DNA of 64,000 nucleotides from Beijerinckiaceae bacterium. Its GTDB lineage: Bacteria; Pseudomonadota; Alphaproteobacteria; Rhizobiales; Beijerinckiaceae. Below, piece by piece: positions 1 to 8,435 of this stretch. Made by a program: the position numbers and the translations under genes. The first letter of the stretch is position 1; each line of letters opens with the position of its first letter. The notes below the pieces were generated by a model, which worked only from the letters and a program-made list of their open reading frames with translations, did not search any database and was not told the DNA's origin. The stretch lies in the NCBI GenBank assembly GCA_947452455.1, contig CANGBX010000003.1, positions 124,001-188,000 of the forward strand, read 5' to 3'.

Positions 1-2409
1 CATGGCAACAGTGACGACAAAACCTTCGCCATCAGCACTGCCTGCTGGCGGCTCACCGGCTGTCACGCCCGGACGATAAGCAATCGCGGGACGAATGAGA
101 TCGGCCAAGCGCTCCAGAATATCGACACGCACGCAGCGTTCGCCGCAGACGCGGAAACCTGCTGCGCGATAAAAGCCCTTTGGCACAGCCTTATCTGCTG
201 CAAAAGAGGTGCGGCCCGAGGCTGCCAGATGCGGCACTTCATCAATGCCTGCGACACCTTCAATGCCGCCATGTTTCAGCGCCCACAATTGCGCAGCCAA
301 AGCGCGCGGTGCGGGCTTCAACAAAGCCGGCATGTAAATGTGGTAAGCGCCAAAGCGAATGCCGACTTTGCGCAAAGCCGCACGACCATCTTGATCGAGA
401 GCCTTCACATCGTCTGCAACTTTTCCACGCTCCAACACGCCGAGCGATTCGGCGACTTGGAACGCAATGCCGCGGCCCATGCCTTCAAGGCCTTCGCCCT
501 TTTCCAGATCCTGCAAAGGTCCGAGCAATTTCTTGATATGCGCTGCAAGCCACAAATCCAGACGCGCTTGCACCAACTCAAGCGCAGGACCTGTCAGCTG
601 TTCATCGGCCAGCACGCGCACGCGCGGTGACAGCACATGATCGCCGGCGACCATTTTGCCGACAGCTTCACCAAGCCAGCGGATCGTGCCGTCATTGGCG
701 AGAACGAAAGCTTCATCCACCGCTTCATGAATGCGTTGTGCGCGGCCTTCGATTTCGCTCGCCAAGGCTTTCTGTGCGGCCGCATTCAGCGTGCGCGCAG
801 CCTCGCCATCGGCTTGCGGATCCGCGGTAAAGCGAAACCCATGAAGTTGACCAATGTGCTGACCCTCGACCAGCACATCCCCATTTGCGGTGATTTCCGC
901 TTCCAACATCGCATTCTCTCTCAAGCGGCGCATCAGAACGCTCGTTCTCCGGTCCACGAACCGTTGGGCGAGGCGCTCATGTAAAGCGTCCGAAAGACTG
1001 TCCTCTACCTGACGCGTGACGCCCTGCCAATGCTCTGGATCACGCAACCAGTCCGGTCTGTTCGAAATGTAGTTGAAGGTTCGCACCTGTGCGATACGGG
1101 CCGAGAGGGCATCGATGTCCCCATCCGTGCGATTGAAGGCCTCCAAATGCCTTGAAAACCACTCATCAGGCACGCGCCCTGCCCGCACGACATAGCCATA
1201 GAGCGTCAGCACCAGCTCGGCATGGGCCGCTGGGGACAACTTTCGGTAATCGGGGACCTGACAGACCTCCCAGAGCCGCTGAATGTCGGCCCGTGTCTTG
1301 GATTGGCGCTGCACATCGGCATCACGCGAGACGAAATCCAGCACGATCACATCTTCGGCCAAAGGCGCGCGGGTCAGCCCCGGCTCATCGGGCAGGCGCT
1401 CCAGCGAGGCTTGCAAAGCCTCAATGGAGGAAAAGTCGAGCTGCGCATTGCGCCATTGAAAAAGGGTCAGCGGATCAAACCGGTGCTGCTCCAGCATTTC
1501 GACGAGCTCTTCATCGAAGGGCGGGCACCGTCCGGTCGTGCCAAATGTGCCATCGCGAATATGGCGTCCGGCACGCCCGGCAATCTGTGCCATTTCGGAG
1601 GGCTTGAGGCGGCGATATTGCCAGCCGTCATATTTGCGGTCTCCCGCAAAGGCGACGTGATCGACATCGAGATTGAGGCCCATACCGATCGCATCGGTCG
1701 CAATAATGTAATCGACTTCGCCATTCTGGTAGAGCTCGACTTGCGCATTGCGTGTGCGCGGGCTGAGCGCGCCTAACACGACAGCCGCACCACCGCGTGT
1801 GCGGCGAATGAGTTCGGCAATGGCGTAAACTTCTTCTGCCGAGAAAGCGACAATCGCCGAGCGGCGCGGCAAGCGCGAGAGTTTGCGCTCTCCTGCAAAG
1901 GTCAATTGCGACAGACGCGGACGCGTGACAATAGTCACGCCCGGCAAGAGGCGCTCGATCAGACCGCGCACAGTTTCTGCGCCCAGTAGAAGCGTTTCTT
2001 CGCGCCCGCGCCGATTGAGCAAACGATCCGTGAAGACATGACCGCGATCCAAATCAGTGCCGATTTGAATCTCGTCAATCGCCACAAAGGCGACATCCAG
2101 ATCGCGCGGCATAGCTTCAACCGTTGAAATCCAGTAACGCGGATTTTTCGGTTTGATTTTTTCTTCACCCGTAATCAGCGCAACATGTTGCGCGCCGACT
2201 TTTTCAACCACGCGATTATAAACTTCACGCGCCAGCAAACGCAGAGGAAGCCCAATAATTCCGGTGGGATATTGCAGCATCCGCTCAATGGCGAGATGCG
2301 TCTTGCCTGTATTGGTCGGGCCCAAAACAGCCATGACGCGCGCCGCACGCTCCGATGGCTTCAGCGCTGGCGCGGAAGAGGATGGCTTCTCCACAAAAGG
2401 AATATTCAT
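1..2409 (-). CDS. SUV3-like DEAD/DEAH-type RNA helicase, C-terminus off the window edge
   Basis: Reading the minus strand from the ATG at 2409 gives about 803 open codons that leave the window at base 1, so the C-terminal part is missing. The P-loop GPTNTGKTH lies at about residues 30-38, TGEE near 80, the Walker B variant DEIQ at about 112-115, and a motif VI of the QIAGRAGR type near 290. The DEIQ box and overall order match the SUV3-like helicases common in Alphaproteobacteria, which unwind RNA and in mitochondria work with RNA-degrading nucleases; the bacterial role is not well settled. An AAGG about 12 bases upstream is the only ribosome-site candidate. Confidence 0.85.
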   Translation of the reverse strand, partial: MNIPFVEKPSSSAPALKPSERAARVMAVLGPTNTGKTHLAIERMLQYPTGIIGLPLRLLAREVYNRVVEKVGAQHVALITGEEKIKPKNPRYWISTVEAMPRDLDVAFVAIDEIQIGTDLDRGHVFTDRLLNRRGREETLLLGAETVRGLIERLLPGVTIVTRPRLSQLTFAGERKLSRLPRRSAIVAFSAEEVYAIAELIRRTRGGAAVVLGALSPRTRNAQVELYQNGEVDYIIATDAIGMGLNLDVDHVAFAGDRKYDGWQYRRLKPSEMAQIAGRAGRHIRDGTFGTTGRCPPFDEELVEMLEQHRFDPLTLFQWRNAQLDFSSIEALQASLERLPDEPGLTRAPLAEDVIVLDFVSRDADVQRQSKTRADIQRLWEVCQVPDYRKLSPAAHAELVLTLYGYVVRAGRVPDEWFSRHLEAFNRTDGDIDALSARIAQVRTFNYISNRPDWLRDPEHWQGVTRQVEDSLSDALHERLAQRFVDRRTSVLMRRLRENAMLEAEITANGDVLVEGQHIGQLHGFRFTADPQADGEAARTLNAAAQKALASEIEGRAQRIHEAVDEAFVLANDGTIRWLGEAVGKMVAGDHVLSPRVRVLADEQLTGPALELVQARLDLWLAAHIKKLLGPLQDLEKGEGLEGMGRGIAFQVAESLGVLERGKVADDVKALDQDGRAALRKVGIRFGAYHIYMPALLKPAPRALAAQLWALKHGGIEGVAGIDEVPHLAASGRTSFAADKAVPKGFYRAAGFRVCGERCVRVDILERLADLIRPAIAYRPGVTAGEPPAGSADGEGFVVTVAM

Positions 2410-2476
2410 GCGATCCAGAAGCCTTAGCCAAACCTGCTGCAGGAACGATCAGCGAACGAAACGGGCCCGAATCGCT

Positions 2477-2491
2477 GACTCGTGACGAGTC
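2477..2491. repeat. Short inverted repeat upstream of the helicase gene
   Basis: GACTCG and CGAGTC flank TGA, a perfect 6-bp dyad in the 267-bp spacer between the helicase start and the DUF3108 gene. It could be an operator for the helicase promoter or chance; nothing else in this spacer looks coding. Confidence 0.25.
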
Positions 2492-2676
2492 CTGATTTGT
2501 TCACCACCATATCTGGAAGCATCACGCTTGCGGCTACCAGATGTTGCAAAAACCGTTGAAAACACGCCCTTTCAACAGAGAGCTTTCGACAAGCCCTGCG
2601 GGACTCCAATCGTGAAAAGAGTCAAGCGGTGCAGCTCATCACATAGAGCGCGGGCGCCATATGGCGAGGGGGTGCT

Positions 2677-3492
2677 TTAAGGTGCCGCTTTGGCCGCAGC
2701 AGAAAACTCATCCGCCTCAATGTTCAAATGGCCGATCATGGTTGCCATGGAAATGCGGAAAGGCACGAGCACACGATTGGCCCCAACGGGAGCAAGCCAG
2801 ACTTCGATATCTTTGTTCTGCGCCATGAATTGCACGGGCTTGCGATTGCGGTGGCCGGCAATCGGCGTATAGCGCACGCCGCAGACGCTCACAGGGCCGG
2901 CATAGCCCTTCACCTTCACTTGACGCTGGCCGATGTAGGTGAGGGTCACGTCAAAGCGCGTAAAGCCGTCATAGACGGGGATGGTGCGGTTGCAGGCCGC
3001 CGGTCCCATGATCGGCTCGGTTCCAGGCACGGGCATGATCATGGCCGAGAGCGGGTCGACAATATTGCGGGTATGGGCATCGGTAAGCGGCACGCGCTCG
3101 GGCGAGGGATCAATCGGGGGCGAAACATCGACCCCCTTGACGCTGCCCCCCGACATGGCGACCCGGACAGTGCGCGTCTGGCTCGCATTGGCCGAGGTAT
3201 TGGCATAGGCCGAGGGCACGATCAGGCCGCGCAGGAAGGCTCCGCTCGCCACCGCCGCCCCTTTCGAGCTCGAGACCAGCGAGGCAATGCCGGTGAGGCG
3301 GGCATTGATGGAAATCTTATAGGTCTGGCCTGCCACTTCGCCATCAAGCGCGGCCTGACCAAGGGGGAGCCCCAGCAAAGTCACCCCATAGCGGGCGTGG
3401 AGCGCCTCGGCCTGAGCCGATGCCGACCAGAGGCCAAGGCCCAGAAACAGAACGGCCAAGCGCAGCAAACGGGTGGGTCTCAAAGGCATCAT
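2677..3492 (-). CDS. DUF3108 family exported protein
   Basis: The product has a positively charged start, a hydrophobic stretch (LLRLAVLFLGLGLW) and an AQA-type cleavage site, so it is exported to the periplasm. The mature part is about 245 residues with two cysteines (in AACNRT and VSVCGVRY) that could form a disulfide, and resembles the DUF3108 family, whose function is unknown. The gene lies head-to-head with rpmB, a frequent neighbour in Hyphomicrobiales. The start is unsure: ATG codons at 3525, 3492 and 3489 are in frame and none has a good ribosome site; I chose one giving a normal-length signal peptide. Confidence 0.75.
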   Translation of the reverse strand: MMPLRPTRLLRLAVLFLGLGLWSASAQAEALHARYGVTLLGLPLGQAALDGEVAGQTYKISINARLTGIASLVSSSKGAAVASGAFLRGLIVPSAYANTSANASQTRTVRVAMSGGSVKGVDVSPPIDPSPERVPLTDAHTRNIVDPLSAMIMPVPGTEPIMGPAACNRTIPVYDGFTRFDVTLTYIGQRQVKVKGYAGPVSVCGVRYTPIAGHRNRKPVQFMAQNKDIEVWLAPVGANRVLVPFRISMATMIGHLNIEADEFSAAAKAAP

Positions 3493-3577
3493 CACGAACT
3501 GGGTCATCAGGTGGTTGAATAGCATCAATAGCTTTAAAATCCGACCCTTTCATGGCTTGGCACAGGCTGGTCTCGCC

Positions 3578-3606
3578 TTGACGGGGGCACCCCACCCGAC
3601 TATACA
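3578..3606 (+). promoter_or_regulatory. Sigma70-type promoter for rpmB
   Basis: TTGACG, a 17-base spacer and TATACA form a near-consensus housekeeping promoter. Transcription would start near 3613 and leave a leader of about 210 bases before the rpmB ATG. Confidence 0.6.
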
Positions 3607-3752
3607 CCCCCGTCTGAATACACCGAGCGTTAGACCCCGGCTGAAGCCCTCAGGGCCCCTGCCGCGCGTTCCCGGAAAGCTTGCTCCCCCGCACATGGAG
3701 CCTTTTCGACGAAACGAGGTCTGAACTCACCTTGAGAAGCGGTCATTTTCGG

Positions 3753-3808
3753 AGAGGCTTTTGCCTCTTCAATGTCTGCGTAGCGTTTTGAAGCGGCTGA
3801 GAGCCGCT
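3753..3808 (+). promoter_or_regulatory. Two hairpins in the rpmB leader
   Basis: The first hairpin is AGAGGC-TTTT-GCCTCT (3753-3768). The second is AGCGGCT-GAG-AGCCGCT (3792-3808) and ends two bases before the AGGAAGG ribosome site of rpmB. The position could affect ribosome access, for example in ribosomal-protein autoregulation, but no binding site is recognised. Confidence 0.35.
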
Positions 3809-3826
3809 ACAGGAAGGATTATTGTT

Positions 3827-4123
3827 ATGGCACGCCGTTGCGAGCTGAGCGGGAAAGCCGTTCTTTCGGGTAATCTGGTCAGCCACTCGAACCGCAAGAC
3901 CCGCACCCGTTTCTTGCCCAACCTGTGCGCCGTCACGCTGATCTCCGATGCGCTGCAGCGCTCGGTCCGTCTGCGCGTCACAGCCGCTGCTCTGCGTTCG
4001 GTTGAGCACCGCGGTGGCCTCGACGCCTATCTCATCAAGGCACACGACGAAGAATTGTCGCAGAATGCCCGCGCCCTGAAGCGCGAAATTCTGAAGAAGG
4101 CTGCGGCTGGCTCGGCTGCTTAA
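3827..4123 (+). CDS. rpmB: 50S ribosomal protein L28
   Basis: The 98-residue product starts [10 protein letters not shown] and carries [12 protein letters not shown], both typical of L28, a protein of the large ribosomal subunit. The ATG at 3827 follows AGGAAGG at 3811-3817; an in-frame ATG at 3761 lacks this and would add residues foreign to the family. The C-terminus is the longer alphaproteobacterial form ending in a Lys/Ala-rich tail. A terminator follows directly, so the gene is a single transcription unit. Confidence 0.96.
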   Translation: MARRCELSGKAVLSGNLVSHSNRKTRTRFLPNLCAVTLISDALQRSVRLRVTAAALRSVEHRGGLDAYLIKAHDEELSQNARALKREILKKAAAGSAA

Positions 4124-4146
4124 GTTTTCTTCTGATGAACTGAATT

Positions 4147-4178
4147 AAAAAGCCCGGCAAATCTGCCGGGCTTTTTTT
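4147..4178 (+). terminator. Rho-independent terminator of rpmB
   Basis: AAGCCCGGCA and TGCCGGGCTT form a 10-bp stem with a 4-base loop, followed by seven Ts. Confidence 0.9.
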
Positions 4179-4183
4179 ATTCT

Positions 4184-4266
4184 GTCGTTGCGAGGAGCGA
4201 AACGACGCGGCAATCAAAAGACATATGCGCGACTTCTGGTTTGCTTCGCTTACGCTCGCAATGACG
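4184..4266. repeat. Palindromic intergenic repeat, copy 1
   Basis: The element begins GTCGTTGCGAG and ends CTCGCAATGAC, near-perfect inverted ends of an 83-bp imperfect palindrome. A second copy lies at 19914-20000. The shared blocks are GCGAGGAGCG, GCAATC, TGGTTTGCTTCG and CGCTCGCAATGACGG. Such dispersed palindromic units are known in Hyphomicrobiales genomes. It sits at the rpmB/cobT convergent junction and its right end encodes the last residues and stop codon of cobT. Confidence 0.8.
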
Positions 4267-6199
4267 GCGAAGTTTTCGCGCGTTGGGGCGCAGGTGCTTT
4301 CATCATCTTCGGCGGAGGCGCGACGGGCACGGCATTTTCTGCAAAAAGCTCGGCGAGCTTTTCCGTCATGGCGCCACCCAATTCTTCCGCATCCACAATC
4401 GTCACAGCACGACGATAATAACGCGTCACATCATGCCCGATGCCAATCGCAATCAACTCGACGGGCGAGCGCGTTTCAATCTCTTCAATGATCGAACGCA
4501 AATGCTTCTCGAGATAATTGCCGGGGTTCACCGAAAGCGTTGAATCATCAACCGGTGCACCGTCAGAAATCATCATGAGAATACGGCGCTGTTCGCTACG
4601 CGCGAGCAGACGCTTATGCGCCCAATCAAGCGCTTCACCGTCAATGTTTTCTTTCAACAGGCCTTCGCGCATCATGAGGCCGAGATTGCGCCGCGCACGA
4701 CGCCACGGTGCATCGGCTGCCTTATAGACGATGTGGCGCAAATCATTCAGACGGCCGGGATTGGCGGGCTTGCCCGCCTGCAACCAAGCTTCGCGCGATT
4801 GTCCGCCCTTCCACGCACGCGTGGTGAAGCCGAGAATTTCCACCTTCACGCCGCAACGCTCGAGCGTACGTGCGAGAATATCGGCGCAAGTCGCTGCAAC
4901 AGTGATCGGGCGGCCGCGCATCGAGCCCGAATTGTCGAGCAACAGCGTGACCACCGTATCGCGGAAGTTCATATCCTTCTCGCGCTTGAAAGAGAGCGGC
5001 TGCTGCGGATCCATAATGATGCGCGATAGACGCGCGGGATCAAGCACACCCTCTTCGAGGTCGAACTCCCATGAGCGATTCTGTTGCGCCATCAGGCGGC
5101 GCTGCAAGCGATTGGCCAGACGCGCCACAATCGCCGACATATGCTGCAATTGCTTGTCGAGATAGGCGCGCAGGCGCTCCAGCTCTTCGGCATCGCACAG
5201 CTCTTCGGCGAGGATCATCTCGTCGAATTTATTGGTGAAGGCTTTGTAGTCGGACACACGTGACGGACCATCGCCATGTGTTGGCGGACGACGGCTTTCG
5301 CGTGAATCTTCTTCTTCGCCCTCGCCGTCTTCATCGATCATATCGCCGCTTGGCGATTCAGAGGCGTCCATCTCGCCTTCTTCGAGATCATCCGTCGACT
5401 CGTCGGTCTTTTCCACCTGCATGGATTCGCCCGAGCCTTCAAGATCATCGCCTTCCGCGTCTTCCTGATCCTGCTTCTCGTCATTCTCGTCGGCAGCGCC
5501 ATCTTGCTGCTGCTCTTCATTCTCGGCGAGGCTCGCCTCGTCGATCATATCGAGATTGGCAAGCAGCTTTTGAATCGCACGACCAAAGGCCAGCTGATTT
5601 TCAATCGAGGCATCCAGCTTGGCGAGTTCTTCGCCTGCACGATCCTCGATGATCGGGCGCCACAGATCGACAATCTTTTGCGCGGATTTAGGAGGTGCCA
5701 GACCCGTGAGACGCTCGCGCACCATGAGTGCTACCGCATCTTCCATCGGCGCATCGGCGCGATCACTTACCTCAGCATAAGTGCCACGGTGATAGCGATC
5801 TTCCAGCATGGCGGTGAGATTGGTCGCAACGCCTTCCATACGGCGGGCACCAATCGATTCCACGCGCGCCTGCTCAACTGCTTCAAAAACGGCGCGTGCA
5901 TTTTGCTGTTGTGGCAAAAGCCTTTTATGCGTGCGCTCGTCATGACAGGCGAGGCGCAAGGACATGGCATCAGCGTGCCCACGCACAATCGCCACTTCAC
6001 GCGCGGTCAATTTGCGTGCGGGCTCGGGCAGGCGGGCTTTTGCGCCTTCACCTGTGCCAATCAGCGACGGGCGATCAGAGGCATAAGTGACTTCGAGTTC
6101 CTGCGTGCCCGACATCGCGCGCATACACCCCGCCACCGCTCGCTTGAACGGTTCTTGCGGTGCATCGGCCTTGGTGGCGGGTTTGCGGTTCGATGTCAT
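4250..6199 (-). CDS. cobT: Cobaltochelatase subunit CobT
   Basis: CobT is the VWA-domain partner of CobS in the aerobic CobNST complex, which inserts cobalt into hydrogenobyrinic acid a,c-diamide with ATP. The 649-residue product has the CobT N-terminal domain, a long Asp/Glu-rich linker (about residues 220-310) and a C-terminal VWA domain with the MIDAS motif DNSGSMRG. The gene is 30 bases downstream of cobS. The last few codons and stop lie inside an intergenic repeat, so the C-terminal tail (ending SPSLRA) was probably reshaped by repeat insertion. CobN is not in the window, so its partner must be encoded elsewhere. Confidence 0.93.
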   Translation of the reverse strand: MTSNRKPATKADAPQEPFKRAVAGCMRAMSGTQELEVTYASDRPSLIGTGEGAKARLPEPARKLTAREVAIVRGHADAMSLRLACHDERTHKRLLPQQQNARAVFEAVEQARVESIGARRMEGVATNLTAMLEDRYHRGTYAEVSDRADAPMEDAVALMVRERLTGLAPPKSAQKIVDLWRPIIEDRAGEELAKLDASIENQLAFGRAIQKLLANLDMIDEASLAENEEQQQDGAADENDEKQDQEDAEGDDLEGSGESMQVEKTDESTDDLEEGEMDASESPSGDMIDEDGEGEEEDSRESRRPPTHGDGPSRVSDYKAFTNKFDEMILAEELCDAEELERLRAYLDKQLQHMSAIVARLANRLQRRLMAQQNRSWEFDLEEGVLDPARLSRIIMDPQQPLSFKREKDMNFRDTVVTLLLDNSGSMRGRPITVAATCADILARTLERCGVKVEILGFTTRAWKGGQSREAWLQAGKPANPGRLNDLRHIVYKAADAPWRRARRNLGLMMREGLLKENIDGEALDWAHKRLLARSEQRRILMMISDGAPVDDSTLSVNPGNYLEKHLRSIIEEIETRSPVELIAIGIGHDVTRYYRRAVTIVDAEELGGAMTEKLAELFAENAVPVAPPPKMMKAPAPQRAKTSPSLRA

Positions 6200-6214
6200 T
6201 CTGTCACTCGTGCG

Positions 6215-6232
6215 TGAGTCAATTCTGACTCA
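6215..6232. repeat. Inverted repeat between cobS and cobT
   Basis: TGAGTCA-ATTC-TGACTCA is a perfect 7-bp dyad that overlaps the cobS stop codon and the 30-bp spacer before cobT. It could form a small hairpin in the mRNA or be chance. Confidence 0.3.
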
Positions 6233-7216
6233 GCTCATCACCACATTCACAGCGCTTTCCGGCAATTCCTGGCCGAAGCAGCGCTGATAGAATTCCGCCA
6301 CCAAAGTGCGCTCGAGTTCGTCGCATTTGTTGAGGAAGGTGAGACGGAAAGCAAAGCCGACATCTTTGAAAATGTCCGCATTTTCCGACCACGTGATGAC
6401 GGTGCGCGGGCTCATGACGGTCGACAGATCGCCAGCCATGAACGCATTACGGGTGAGGTCAGCTACGCGCACCATCTTGTTGACGATGTCACGGCCTTCT
6501 TTGCCCTTTTTATAATGCGGCGACTTGGCCAGCACGATGTCGACTTCCTTGTCATGGGGCAGATAGTTCAGCGTCGTGACGATGGACCAACGGTCCATCT
6601 GCGCTTGGTTGATCTGCTGCGTGCCGTGATAGAGGCCCGACGTATCACCCAGACCCACAGTGTTTGCCGTCGCAAACAGGCGGAAAGAGGCGTGCGGACG
6701 AATGACGCGGCTTTGATCAAGCAGCGTGAGACGGCCAGAGGATTCCAGCACGCGCTGGATCACGAACATCACATCCGGGCGGCCGGCATCATATTCGTCG
6801 AAGACGAGCGCAATATTGCGCTGGTAGGCCCAAGGCAAAATGCCGTCACGGAATTCGGTGACCTGCTTGCCATCTTGCAAAACGATCGCATCTTTGCCGA
6901 TGAGATCGATACGCGAGACATGGCTGTCGAGATTGATGCGCACAGACGGCCAGTTGAGGCGTGCAGCCACCTGTTCGATATGCGTCGACTTGCCCGTGCC
7001 GTGATAGCCCGTGACGATGACGCGGCGATTGCGCGCAAAGCCTGCGAGAATGGCGAGCGTCGTATCGCGGTCGAAGAGATATTCCTTGTCGAGCTCGGGA
7101 ACATGCTCGCTGGTGGCCGAAAATGCCGGCACTTCCATGTCGGAATCGATTCCGAACAGCTCGCGCACCTTGACCTTGGTGTCGGGCATAGCGAGGGATG
7201 TATCAGTCGTTTGCAT
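6230..7216 (-). CDS. cobS: Cobaltochelatase AAA+ subunit CobS
   Basis: CobS is the AAA+ motor that with CobT drives cobalt insertion by CobN. The product (328 residues) begins [20 protein letters not shown] and has the P-loop GYHGTGKST, a Walker B region ending [12 protein letters not shown] and the arginine-rich AAA+ sensor region. GGAGG lies 4 bases before the ATG at 7216 and only 1 base before an in-frame ATG at 7219, so the former is preferred; longer in-frame starts lack family support. The gene lies between a J-domain gene upstream and cobT downstream on the same strand, a common alphaproteobacterial order. Confidence 0.93.
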   Translation of the reverse strand: MQTTDTSLAMPDTKVKVRELFGIDSDMEVPAFSATSEHVPELDKEYLFDRDTTLAILAGFARNRRVIVTGYHGTGKSTHIEQVAARLNWPSVRINLDSHVSRIDLIGKDAIVLQDGKQVTEFRDGILPWAYQRNIALVFDEYDAGRPDVMFVIQRVLESSGRLTLLDQSRVIRPHASFRLFATANTVGLGDTSGLYHGTQQINQAQMDRWSIVTTLNYLPHDKEVDIVLAKSPHYKKGKEGRDIVNKMVRVADLTRNAFMAGDLSTVMSPRTVITWSENADIFKDVGFAFRLTFLNKCDELERTLVAEFYQRCFGQELPESAVNVVMS

Positions 7217-7318
7217 CATACCTCCAAACCCGCGGGCTACCCGGCGCGCGGGGCGATCTTGGGCCAACAGGCCAGACGCCGCAGGACTGTGAAGCCCTGC
7301 CAGCTATGACCAAACCCG

Positions 7319-7909
7319 TCAGGCGAGTTTGGCCGACTTCAAATAATTATAGGCGTGGATGATCTCACGCAGGCGGTCTTCCAGCGACCGGTCGCCGCCA
7401 TTAGCGTCGGGGTGCAGCCGTTTGACCAATTCTTTGTAGCGCGCCTTGATTGATTCCGCATCAGCCGATTCATCGAGTCCCAACGTATTCAGGGCCTTCA
7501 TCGCGGCCAGCCCGTAGCGGGGGCGCTTGGGCTCATCGGGGCGGCGCGCATGGCGGAAAACGCCTGATGGGTCGACAAATCCCTCCGGATCAACGCCTTC
7601 TTCCCTGTGGCCTTTGCCAGCCCGATTGACCCCCATGGACCAGGTCGGGCGGTGACCGATGATGTCATCCTTTTGATATTTCGCGACATCCTCGTCGGTC
7701 ATGCCGCGGAAATAATTATAAGAGGCGTTGTATTCGCGGACATGATCGAGGCAGAAACAGAAATATTGCCCCTCCCGCAGCCGCCCCTTGGGCGCACGGT
7801 GCTCGCCGGGCAGAGCGCAGCCCGGATGGTCGCAATTGCGCTCAGCGGGCCCCGGCTGGGGCTCCTTCTTCATCCGGATGCGCTTGAAAATCGGTGAGTT
7901 CAAATCCAT
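7319..7909 (-). CDS. J-domain (DnaJ-like) protein
   Basis: The 196-residue product has a C-terminal J domain (about residues 130-195) with the HPD motif in RLHPDANGG, which stimulates the ATPase of DnaK-type chaperones. The N-terminal half holds a Cys/His-rich stretch (NCDHPGCALPGEHRAP, then YFCFCLDHV) of the kind seen in alphaproteobacterial homologues, possibly a metal site. The start MDLNSPIFKR is the family start; in-frame sequence upstream looks non-coding. It precedes cobS by about 100 bases on the same strand, which hints at help in assembling the chelatase, but this is inference. Confidence 0.88.
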   Translation of the reverse strand: MDLNSPIFKRIRMKKEPQPGPAERNCDHPGCALPGEHRAPKGRLREGQYFCFCLDHVREYNASYNYFRGMTDEDVAKYQKDDIIGHRPTWSMGVNRAGKGHREEGVDPEGFVDPSGVFRHARRPDEPKRPRYGLAAMKALNTLGLDESADAESIKARYKELVKRLHPDANGGDRSLEDRLREIIHAYNYLKSAKLA

Positions 7910-8059
7910 CGGCGGACAATATGTGCGCGGCCCGCTGCGGGCAAGGAGGCGCGGCCTGTTGACGCTGATCAAACAGGCCATAGCCCGGCCCGATGTGATA
8001 GAAGGACCGCGAAAGCCGCCCCTGACAAAACCCGAGGCCGTGAAAGCTGAAGAGACCCC

Positions 8060-8359
8060 ATGATGACGCAAAATCCGCCGACCATTCAGCACACCCTCTC
8101 AGCCAAACTCGAAAAAGCGCTGCAACCCCTCGCACTGGAGGTCATAGATGAATCGCACCAGCATGCGGGCCATATGATGCATCCCGGCGGGGTTGAACCG
8201 CGCGGCGAGACGCATTTTCGCATCAAAATCATCTCGGCTGCCTTTTCTGGCAAAAGCCGCTTGGAGCGCCACCGCATGATCAATGCTCTGGCCGATGCCG
8301 AACTGAAGGCTGGCGTGCATGCCCTGGCCATTGAGGCCAAGGCGCCGGGCGAGGCTTGA
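8060..8359 (+). CDS. BolA family protein
   Basis: A BolA-fold protein of 99 residues with the family features HAGH, THFRIKIIS and SRLERHRMINALADAEL. BolA proteins bind [2Fe-2S] clusters together with monothiol glutaredoxins and some bind DNA. A second, shorter BolA protein is encoded beside grxD at 56.5 kb, so this genome has at least two. It is divergent from the J-domain gene with a 150-bp gap. ATG codons at 8060 and 8063 are both possible. Confidence 0.92.
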   Translation: MMTQNPPTIQHTLSAKLEKALQPLALEVIDESHQHAGHMMHPGGVEPRGETHFRIKIISAAFSGKSRLERHRMINALADAELKAGVHALAIEAKAPGEA

Positions 8360-8435
8360 AAGGGCGCCACGAAATTGTCGCAGCTGATCTGGATATCGGC
8401 GCGCGTTTGTCGCAGTTTAGCCAACAGCAAATCAC

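Larger units (their letters stand above)
3493..3826. other. Divergent intergenic region DUF3108 / rpmB
   Basis: This 334-bp spacer holds the rpmB promoter and a leader with two hairpins (listed separately), plus whatever drives the DUF3108 gene on the other strand. I see no convincing coding sequence in it. Confidence 0.6.

Noticed and set aside
2728-3522. 264-codon frame opposite the DUF3108 gene
   Set aside because: His/Arg-rich and low complexity, with no ribosome site; the minus-strand protein has a signal peptide and family match.
4250-7216. Magnesium chelatase BchI/BchD instead of CobS/CobT
   Set aside because: Length, order and the CobS N-terminal [12 protein letters not shown] match the cobalt-chelatase subunits; BchD has a different domain layout.
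7910-8059. Cobalamin riboswitch upstream of the J-cobS-cobT genes
   Set aside because: No B12-box-like sequence seen by eye; a covariance-model search would be decisive.
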